Shown: in pieces, positions 26,340-33,983 of the stretch
How the letters are laid out: every line of letters begins with the position of its first letter
Numbering within the stretch: position 1 is the first letter of the stretch
DNA from: Aminobacter ciceronei
Lineage (GTDB): Bacteria > Pseudomonadota > Alphaproteobacteria > Rhizobiales > Rhizobiaceae
Assembly: GCF_014138625.1 (NCBI RefSeq)
Contig: NZ_JACJHY010000048.1
Span: 1 to 33,983 of the forward strand
Length of the DNA: 33,983 nucleotides
Direction of reading: 5' to 3'
Program-made: the position numbers and the translations under genes
The notes under the pieces: generated by a model
Database searches by the model: none
Told to the model about the DNA's origin: nothing
Seen by the model: only the letters and a program-made list of their open reading frames with translations

Positions 26340-26921
26340 TCAGGTCGCGCTGCGGGTGAGCAGCACCCAGTCGTGTTGTTTGCTGTAGGTGTCGGTCGAT
26401 ACGGATGGCTGGCGCGCGATTTCCTCAAACCCGCAGGATTTGTAGAGGCCAAGCGCCACGTCATTGTCGCTTTCGGTGATCAGGCTGACCGGCCGGGCGC
26501 CGGCACGCTCGAGCTCATGATCGACGAGCTTTCTGCCGATGCCATGTCCGCGATGGTGCTGGTAGACACCGACGCTGTCGATGAACCAGTGGCCGATGGT
26601 CTGTTGCTGAAGCACGAGGATCGGCTCGAACACCGGGTGAGGCGCTTCCTCTTCGGCAAAGGACGGTTCGACGACATGGCCGATCACCAGACCGGCGATC
26701 TCGCCATCGACCTCGGCCAGGCTGGCATTTTTCCAGCCGGCACGGTCGTCGTCGCAACGCAGCTGGTTGCGGCCATGCTCGAGAGCCGTCTGCGTCGTGC
26801 CTTCCAGCACCGCGCCATACCATAGCCATGACGCCAGCCCGTGCGATGACAGGTCGACGAGGATGGCGAGTTCGGCGGCATCGCGCCGCTCGGCCCTGCG
26901 GATGGTGATAGCGCCAGCCAA
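26340..26921 (-). CDS. GNAT-family N-acetyltransferase
   Basis: The 193-residue protein has the GNAT fold: the acetyl-CoA loop appears as HHRGHGIGRKLVDHEL near residues 123-138, preceded by WFIDSVGVYQ and followed by LITESDNDVALGLYKSCGF. The target is not predictable. The start appears to be TTG (26921-26919), with GGAG about 11 nt upstream, 3 nt after the stop of the SGNH gene. No ATG is available in the first part of the frame. It sits between the SGNH esterase and lpdA. Confidence 0.8.
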   Translation of the reverse strand: MAGAITIRRAERRDAAELAILVDLSSHGLASWLWYGAVLEGTTQTALEHGRNQLRCDDDRAGWKNASLAEVDGEIAGLVIGHVVEPSFAEEEAPHPVFEPILVLQQQTIGHWFIDSVGVYQHHRGHGIGRKLVDHELERAGARPVSLITESDNDVALGLYKSCGFEEIARQPSVSTDTYSKQHDWVLLTRSAT

Positions 26922-26924
26922 GCT

Positions 26925-27563
26925 CTAGAGCTCCAGCATGACGCGCACGATCGGCGCGAGTGCCGTGCCGATCGCCCGCGTGTTCTGAGCATCGAGATGC
27001 ACGCCGTCGAGCGGTGTCGTCTCGGCGATGGAGCCGGCGTCGAAGAAACCGCAGCCGACCTCGTCGGCTAGCGCTGCATAAAGCGGGGCCAGCTGCTTCG
27101 AAGCTGCGTCGCCGCCGGCGAACATGTCCTTGTATTCGGCATTTTCGGTGCGACTAACAGCTGGCGGCGAAACCAGCAGGATTTCTGGCGCGGCATGGCC
27201 CATGCCGTGGTCGTAGGAGCGCACGATGGAGACGAGGCGCGCCATGCCCTGCCTCGCGGCCAGCGGGTTGCCGTGGATCCAAGGCTTCATGTCGTTGGCG
27301 CCGAGCATGATGACGACCACATCGATCGGCGCATGAGTGCCGAGGATGGTCGGCAGAAGCCGCGCACCATTACGGTCGGCAGCGGCAAGGTTGTCATCGA
27401 AGGCAGTCGTGCGGCCGTTCAGCCCTTCCGCGATAACTTCGACGCCCTCGCCCAGTTCGGCCTGCAGCACGCTTGGCCAGCGGTCTTCAAGCGCGTGACG
27501 GCCCGGCCCCGCGGCATCGTAGCCCCAGGTCAGCGAGTCGCCGTAACAAAGCACAGTCTTCAT
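26925..27563 (-). CDS. SGNH/GDSL-family esterase (arylesterase-like)
   Basis: The 212-residue hydrolase has all SGNH blocks: YGDSLTWG with nucleophile Ser10, EGLNGRTT (block II glycine), MLGANDMK (block III asparagine) and DGVHLD (catalytic Asp-x-x-His). The short, signal-less form resembles cytoplasmic arylesterases and acyl-CoA thioesterase-like enzymes. The natural substrate is unknown. It follows pdhC after 50 nt and a GC-rich hairpin, so it may belong to the pdh transcript or be separated from it. Confidence 0.85.
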   Translation of the reverse strand: MKTVLCYGDSLTWGYDAAGPGRHALEDRWPSVLQAELGEGVEVIAEGLNGRTTAFDDNLAAADRNGARLLPTILGTHAPIDVVVIMLGANDMKPWIHGNPLAARQGMARLVSIVRSYDHGMGHAAPEILLVSPPAVSRTENAEYKDMFAGGDAASKQLAPLYAALADEVGCGFFDAGSIAETTPLDGVHLDAQNTRAIGTALAPIVRVMLEL

Positions 27564-27580
27564 GATTGAAGTCCTCGAAT

Positions 27581-27602
27581 CCCCTCCCTTGGCAGGGAGG
27601 GG
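27581..27602. repeat. GC-rich 8-bp inverted repeat after pdhC
   Basis: CCCCTCCC (27581-27588) pairs with GGGAGGGG (27595-27602) over a 6-base loop, between the pdhC stop and the SGNH start. No T run follows on the minus strand. It may attenuate the pdh transcript or belong to a dispersed palindromic repeat family. Confidence 0.6.
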
Positions 27603-27613
27603 AAATGGGGAAA

Positions 27614-28990
27614 CTACACCAGCATGCCCATCGGGTTTTCGATGAAGCGCTTGAAGGCCGAGAGCAGTTCGGCGCCAAGCGCACCGTCGACGGCACGGTG
27701 GTCGGTCGACAGCGTCACCGACATCACATTGGCGATCTTGATCTCGCCATTCTTGACGACCGCCCGTTCCTCGCCCGCGCCGACCGCCAGGATGGTGGCG
27801 TGCGGCGGGTTGATGACGGCCGAGAAGTCCTTGATGCCGAACATGCCGAGGTTGGAGACGGCACTGGTGCCGCCCTGATATTCCTCAGGCTTGAGCTTGC
27901 GGTTGCGGGCCCGGCCGGCAAGGTCCTTCATTTCATTGGAAATGACAGACAGCGTCTTGATGTCGGCCTGGCGGATGATCGGGGTGATCAGGCCACCCGG
28001 GATCGACACGGCAACACCGACATCGGCGTGCTTGTGCTTGACCATGGCCTGGTCGGTCCATGACACATTGGCGTCGGGAACGGCCGTCAGGGCCAGCGCC
28101 ATCGCCTTGATGATCATGTCGTTGACCGACAGCTTGTAGGCCGGCACGTCGCCCTTTTCAGTCTTGCGCACCGGCGCCGCCGCGTTGAGCTGGGCGCGGA
28201 GCGCCAGCAGCGCGTCGATCTCGCAGTCGAGCGTCAGATAGAAGTGCGGGATGGTGCTCTTGGCCTCGACAAGACGGCGCGCGATGGTCTTGCGCATGTT
28301 GTCGTGCGGGATGAGTTCGTAGCTGCCTTCTTCGAACAGCTTGAGCACCTGTTCGTCCGACATGCCCTTGGCAGCGGGTGCTGCAGCCGGAGCACCGGCA
28401 GGAGCCTTGGCAGCAGGAGCAGCCTTGGCGCCGCCACCCGAGATCGCAGCCTCGACGTCGGCTTTGACGACACGGCCATGTGGGCCGGTGCCGGTGACAG
28501 CCGAAAGGTCGATGCCCGAATCCTTGGCGATGCGGCGGGCGAGCGGCGATGCAAAGGTCCGGCCGTCGCCGGAGGGTGCAGCGCCGTTGGTCGCAGCTGG
28601 CTTGGCTGCCGAAGCAGCAACGGGCGCGGCAGCGACCGGAGCAGCAGCGGGCGCCGCAGGTGCCGCGGCAACAGGTGCTTCCGCCTTCGGCGCGTCTGCC
28701 TTGGCAGGAGCGGCATCGCCGCCCTTGGCTGCAGCCGCGACATCTTCGCCGTCGCCGGCGAGAATGGCGATCAGCGCATTGACCTTGACGCCTTCGGTGC
28801 CGGCCGGAACCAGCAGTCTGGCGACAGTGCCCTCATCGACGGCCTCGACTTCCATCGTTGCCTTGTCGGTCTCGATCTCGGCGATCACGTCGCCAGGCGA
28901 AACCTTGTCGCCTTCCTTGACCAGCCACTTGGCCAGATTGCCCTCTTCCATGGTCGGCGAAAGGGCAGGCATGGTGATATTGATCGGCAT
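27614..28990 (-). CDS. pdhC: Dihydrolipoyllysine acetyltransferase (E2) of pyruvate dehydrogenase
   Basis: The 458-residue core subunit transfers acetyl groups from lipoamide to CoA. It has one lipoyl domain (residues about 1-80, lipoylated Lys43 in ETDKATME), an Ala/Pro-rich linker, the E1/E3-binding domain ([20 protein letters not shown], in part, then [15 protein letters not shown]), a second linker, and the catalytic domain ending with the DHRAVDGA motif, whose His is catalytic. Gene order pdhA-pdhB-pdhC and spacing of 18 nt after pdhB show an operon. Confidence 0.96.
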   Translation of the reverse strand: MPINITMPALSPTMEEGNLAKWLVKEGDKVSPGDVIAEIETDKATMEVEAVDEGTVARLLVPAGTEGVKVNALIAILAGDGEDVAAAAKGGDAAPAKADAPKAEAPVAAAPAAPAAAPVAAAPVAASAAKPAATNGAAPSGDGRTFASPLARRIAKDSGIDLSAVTGTGPHGRVVKADVEAAISGGGAKAAPAAKAPAGAPAAAPAAKGMSDEQVLKLFEEGSYELIPHDNMRKTIARRLVEAKSTIPHFYLTLDCEIDALLALRAQLNAAAPVRKTEKGDVPAYKLSVNDMIIKAMALALTAVPDANVSWTDQAMVKHKHADVGVAVSIPGGLITPIIRQADIKTLSVISNEMKDLAGRARNRKLKPEEYQGGTSAVSNLGMFGIKDFSAVINPPHATILAVGAGEERAVVKNGEIKIANVMSVTLSTDHRAVDGALGAELLSAFKRFIENPMGMLV

Positions 28991-29008
28991 GATGACCTCC
29001 CGCCCGTG

Positions 29009-30397
<1,389 letters not shown>

Positions 30398-30411
30398 GTT
30401 CGCGCCCTCCC

Positions 30412-31455
30412 TTAGATCAAGATGTCGGTCCAGAGCTCGGAAGCATCCGGCTCGGGATCGGTCTGAGCAAAGTCTGCGGCGTCAGCCACGATGTCGCGAA
30501 CATCCTTGTCGACCGCCTTGAGGTCGTCTTCGCTGGCCCACTTCTTGGCGATGAGGCGCGCCTTGACCTGTTCGATCGGGTCGTGCTCGGAGCGCATCTT
30601 CTGCACTTCGTCCTTGGAGCGGTACTTGGCCGGATCAGACATCGAGTGACCGCGATAGCGGTAGGTTTCCATCTCGAGGATCATCGGACCGTTGCCCGAA
30701 CGGCACCATTCGGTGGCGAGATCGCCAGCGGCCTTGACCGCGCGCACGTCCATGCCGTCGACCTTGATGCCCGGAATCTTGAAGGACACGCCGCGCTGCG
30801 AGAAATCCGTCTCGGCCGAAGCACGCGTAACGGCGGTGCCCATGGCGTAGCGGTTGTTTTCGATGACGTAGATCACCGGCAGCTTCCACAGCGCGGCCAT
30901 GTTGAAGCTCTCATAGACCTGGCCCTGGTTGGCAGCGCCGTCGCCGAAATAGGTCACCGAAACATTCGGATTTTCGCGATAGCGGTTGGCGAAGGCCAGG
31001 CCGGTGCCGAGCGACACCTGGGCGCCGACAATGCCATGGCCGCCGTAAAAATGCTTTTCCTTGGAGAACATGTGCATGGAGCCGCCCTTGCCTTTCGACA
31101 AGCCGCCCCGACGCCCGGTCAGTTCCGCCATGACGCCGCGCGCCGACAGGCCCATGGCAAGCATGTGGCCGTGATCGCGATAGGCAGTGATCATCTGGTC
31201 GCCTTCGATCAGCGACATCTGCAAGCCGGTGACGACAGCTTCCTGACCGATATAGAGGTGGCAGAAGCCGCCGATGAAGCCCATGCCGTAGAGCTGGCCG
31301 GCCTTTTCCTCGAAGCGGCGGATCAGAAGCATCTCGCGATATGCCGCGAGGTCCTGTTCCTTGGTGAAATCGACCGGCTTGGGTGTTACCGGCGCTGAAA
31401 GGGATTTTGAATCGGATCTAGATTTGGCAGGCGCTTTTTTGGCTGCGGTGGCCAT
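30412..31455 (-). CDS. pdhA: Pyruvate dehydrogenase E1 alpha subunit
   Basis: The 347-residue subunit binds thiamine diphosphate through [17 protein letters not shown]...ENN, seen near residues 170-200. It also shows [40 protein letters not shown] in part, and [20 protein letters not shown] in part. The basic, alanine-rich N-terminus (residues 1-25) is variable. GGGAG lies upstream of the ATG at 31455. It is the first gene of the pdhABC operon. A near-perfect palindrome about 40 nt upstream may be an operator. Confidence 0.96.
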   Translation of the reverse strand: MATAAKKAPAKSRSDSKSLSAPVTPKPVDFTKEQDLAAYREMLLIRRFEEKAGQLYGMGFIGGFCHLYIGQEAVVTGLQMSLIEGDQMITAYRDHGHMLAMGLSARGVMAELTGRRGGLSKGKGGSMHMFSKEKHFYGGHGIVGAQVSLGTGLAFANRYRENPNVSVTYFGDGAANQGQVYESFNMAALWKLPVIYVIENNRYAMGTAVTRASAETDFSQRGVSFKIPGIKVDGMDVRAVKAAGDLATEWCRSGNGPMILEMETYRYRGHSMSDPAKYRSKDEVQKMRSEHDPIEQVKARLIAKKWASEDDLKAVDKDVRDIVADAADFAQTDPEPDASELWTDILI

Positions 31456-31493
31456 GCATCACTCCCTAGTGGCGTCTCTTTGCGGACAATGAG

Positions 31494-31511
31494 GAGATCA
31501 TGCATAATCTC
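31494..31511. promoter_or_regulatory. 18-bp near-perfect palindrome upstream of pdhA
   Basis: GAGATCATGCATAATCTC is symmetrical at 8 of 9 base pairs and centred about 48 bases before the pdhA start codon. The place and symmetry suit a dimeric repressor or activator site. The binding protein is unknown. Confidence 0.45.
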
Positions 31512-31616
31512 TCCTCTCCATGTCCAAACGCTAGCATGGTGAGTGACGCTGCGCCATGCGGAAAAATGCATAGCAGGCATGCGGTTAAGCGCCTAAAAAC
31601 GTTGGATTTCTTGTTG

Positions 31617-31637
31617 ATTAACTGGAAGTCAGTTAAT
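31617..31637. repeat. 8-bp inverted repeat over the ftsB stop codon
   Basis: ATTAACTG (31617-31624) pairs with CAGTTAAT (31630-31637) across 5 bases. On the minus strand the ftsB TGA falls inside the structure. It is AT-rich and has no T run, so it is not a typical terminator. Confidence 0.5.
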
Positions 31638-31958
31638 ACGGCGCCCGGATGGCCGCATTATGGTCAGTTCATCAGCATGGGACATATTCAAGGCGTTGCG
31701 CGCCTGTTCGTCAAGCATGTCCTTCTCCAGCGAGCCGTCGTGGAGCATGTGGACGCGGCGCTCGACATCGAGGCGTTGCGCCCTGACCGTGTCCAGCCGG
31801 GCCTGGAGTTCGATGGCGCGCGCCTCGAGCCTGTACTTGGAATAGATACCGAATTCGCCATGATAGGCGTGGAAGCCGAAATAGGACAGGAACATCACCG
31901 CCAGCGCCGGCACGATCAGGCGCCCGGTGTTTGTCTGCTTATGCTGGCGTGTCCACAT
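31629..31958 (-). CDS. ftsB: FtsB/DivIC family septum formation initiator
   Basis: The 109-residue protein matches the FtsB/DivIC group of cell-division proteins, which link FtsQ and FtsL to the divisome. A short cytoplasmic N-terminus is followed by one membrane segment (LIVPALAVMFLSYFGFHAYHG in part, residues about 14-34) and a coiled coil (YRLEARAIELQARLDTVRAQR in part). The C-terminal end has the LEKDMLDEQARNALNM motif. The position downstream of eno is the usual one for ftsB. AGAGG precedes the start. Confidence 0.88.
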   Translation of the reverse strand: MWTRQHKQTNTGRLIVPALAVMFLSYFGFHAYHGEFGIYSKYRLEARAIELQARLDTVRAQRLDVERRVHMLHDGSLEKDMLDEQARNALNMSHADELTIMRPSGRRIN

Positions 31959-31984
31959 GGTCAGAACCTCTTTCAGGCTCTTGT

Positions 31985-32008
31985 CGCTCCATTGTGCTTA
32001 ATGGAGCG
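31985..32008. repeat. 9-bp inverted repeat in the ftsB leader
   Basis: CGCTCCATT (31985-31993) pairs exactly with AATGGAGCG (32000-32008), loop GTGCTT, 27 bases upstream of the ftsB start. It could be an operator or an mRNA leader hairpin. Confidence 0.55.
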
Positions 32009-32040
32009 TTACGGTCTGGTGCTCACCCGCTTCCAGAACC

Positions 32041-32070
32041 AAAAAAGGCGGGAAACATCCCGCCTTTTTC
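32041..32070 (-). terminator. Rho-independent terminator of eno
   Basis: A 12-bp stem (32042-32053 with 32058-32069) with a 4-base loop is flanked by A and T runs. On the minus strand it ends in a run of six T shortly after the eno stop codon. It separates eno from ftsB transcription. Confidence 0.88.
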
Positions 32071-32091
32071 AATCATCTATGCAACAAGCGA

Positions 32092-33474
<1,383 letters not shown>

Positions 33475-33594
33475 TCAGCCGCGGGATTCACTTTAGACAA
33501 AACGCTGTCATCATAATTCATCCGAACAGGCAGGCATCGGCCAAACTTTCGGGTAAACTGCGGGCGCGCGGGGCGAAACAGAGGGAGTTTCGCC

Positions 33595-33717
33595 ATGTCC
33601 GAGTTGAGTGGTATCTTGAGTTTGTTCTTTATCGCCGCGGCGTTTCTGACCTCATGCGACAGTCAACCGCCCCCGCAAGGCGTGTCGCAGGTGCGGATAC
33701 TACCGACACCAAGGTAA
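33595..33717 (+). CDS. Possible 40-residue lipoprotein
   Basis: An ATG at 33595 opens a 40-codon frame ending at TAA (33715-33717). The product has a hydrophobic stretch (ILSLFFIAAAFL) followed by LTSC, a fair lipobox with Cys21 as the lipidated residue, and a short proline-rich tail. GAGGGA lies 9 nt upstream. Doubts: the N-terminus has no positive charge, and the end (SQVRILPTPR) resembles spurious peptides read through tRNA 3' ends, although no tRNA can be folded here. The gene is divergent from eno. A terminator-like hairpin follows. No function is assigned. Confidence 0.4.
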   Translation: MSELSGILSLFFIAAAFLTSCDSQPPPQGVSQVRILPTPR

Positions 33718-33737
33718 GTCGCCGGCACAAAAGAAAA

Positions 33738-33754
33738 GCCCCGCAATGCGGGGC
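33738..33754. terminator. Hairpin terminator next to the IS-like boundary
   Basis: GCCCCGC (33738-33744) pairs with GCGGGGC (33748-33754). On the minus strand it is followed by TTTTCTTTT, making a good terminator for transcription arriving from the right, including the transposase gene. On the plus strand the T run is missing. Confidence 0.75.
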
Positions 33755-33767
33755 CCAGACTGCTGAC

Positions 33768-33800
33768 AAACCCCGTCGAATTTCGGCGGGGTTTTGTTTT
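33768..33800 (+). terminator. Rho-independent terminator inside the right-hand mobile element
   Basis: AAACCCCG (33768-33775) pairs with CGGGGTTT (33787-33794), with further inner pairing, followed by TTTTGTTTT. It should stop plus-strand transcription before it enters the transposase gene. On the minus strand it follows the transposase stop codon. Confidence 0.75.
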
Positions 33801-33870
33801 GTGGGTTGATTGAGCTTTTGGATTGATTTCGGGGAGCAGATGCTAGTGCCGTTGCGAGCCGGCTTTGGCC

Positions 33871-33983
33871 TCATGCGAGGCTTGGTTTTGGCTTTGGCCA
33901 GAGGCTGATTGCGATCTTTTTCATGTTCTGGGCGGCGGCTGCGATCAGGCACTGGCAGGCGACGCGTGTTCGCCCTCGGAAGC
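33871..33983 (-). CDS. Transposase, C-terminal fragment (IS1182/IS5-like DDE type), partial
   Basis: Reading inward from the right edge, the frame encodes FRGRTRVACQCLIAAAAQNM, then KKIAISLWPKPKPSLA and a stop at 33873-33871. The pattern FRGR-x-RV...Q-x-L-x-AAAQN-x-KK(I/L)A is the usual end of IS1182-type DDE transposases. The catalytic part lies outside the window, so it cannot be judged whether the gene is intact. The codons run without a stop to the edge. A longer frame in another register over the same bases is spurious. Confidence 0.7.
   Translation of the reverse strand, partial: FRGRTRVACQCLIAAAAQNMKKIAISLWPKPKPSLA

Larger units (their letters stand above)
33755..33983 (-). mobile_element. 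End of an IS1182/IS5-type insertion sequence, cut by the right edge
   Basis: The element contains the transposase C-terminus and about 115 bases of non-coding end. The sequence CAGACTGCTGACAAAC at 33756-33771 is a plausible terminal repeat; the exact tip is a guess. The other end and any target duplication lie beyond the window. Confidence 0.55.

Noticed and set aside
24945-26825. 626-codon plus-strand open frame opposite lpdA and the GNAT gene
   Set aside because: It crosses two real genes and their junction, with the composition of an antisense shadow and no recognisable domain.
33640-33717. Degraded tRNA or tRNA 3' end used as an integration site
   Set aside because: GTCGCAGGTGCGGATACT only loosely resembles a T-arm, the 5-bp T stem does not pair, and no 5' half of a tRNA is present upstream.
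33629-33952. 107-codon minus-strand frame near the right edge
   Set aside because: It overlaps the transposase end in a different register, crosses two terminators and the proposed IS tip, and is not similar to any family I know. The transposase register at 33871-33983 has a clear match.

Overview
The window looks like chromosomal DNA from a GC-rich alphaproteobacterium of the order Hyphomicrobiales (Rhizobiales), most likely the Mesorhizobium/Aminobacter group of Phyllobacteriaceae. This placement is inferred from gene content and order: a eukaryote-type glutamine synthetase II, the dusB(nifR3)-ntrB-ntrC-ntrY-ntrX-trkA-dat-hfq-hflX run, an F1-ATPase chaperone of the ATP12 family, a fused ispDF, and a pdhA-pdhB-pdhC cluster in which the E1 beta subunit carries its own lipoyl domain. 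Nearly all genes lie on the minus strand.

Layout from left to right. Positions 1-93 resemble one end of an IS3-family element running off the left edge. Positions 170-2788 (minus) hold a glyoxalase-like gene and a two-gene FAD-dependent dehydrogenase of the gluconate/glucose dehydrogenase type: a Tat-exported small subunit and a GMC catalytic subunit. A small ribbon-helix-helix gene (plus) and glnII (minus) then converge on a strong terminator. glnII has a textbook sigma-54 promoter. Positions 4638-8590 (minus) hold crcB, rluC, a HAD phosphatase, an EamA transporter and ATP12. mazG (plus) follows.

Positions 9683-21225 (minus) form the nitrogen-regulation block, transcribed dusB, ntrB, ntrC, ntrY, ntrX, trkA, dat, hfq, hflX. 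Several junctions overlap by 4-11 nt. NtrC has the sigma-54 contact loop GAFTGA and NtrX has lost it. ispDF and a stand-alone CinA C-terminal gene (plus) diverge from dusB. Positions 23068-31455 (minus) hold the pyruvate dehydrogenase/lipoate block: pdhA, pdhB, pdhC, an SGNH esterase, a GNAT acetyltransferase, lpdA, a small membrane protein, lipA and ratA/COQ10. ftsB and eno (minus) come next. The right end has a possible 40-residue lipoprotein gene and the C-terminal end of a minus-strand IS1182/IS5-type transposase cut by the edge.

Functionally the window joins nitrogen-limitation signalling (NtrB/NtrC acting on glnII) with central carbon metabolism (enolase, pyruvate dehydrogenase, lipoyl synthase) and housekeeping functions. 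I found no CRISPR array, tRNA, rRNA, prophage or defence island, and no gene-free stretch over 300 bases. Most of the region is conserved core genome. The less ordinary points are the dehydrogenase pair without its cytochrome partner, several uncatalogued palindromes in promoter regions, a possible leaderless mazG, and mobile elements at both edges.
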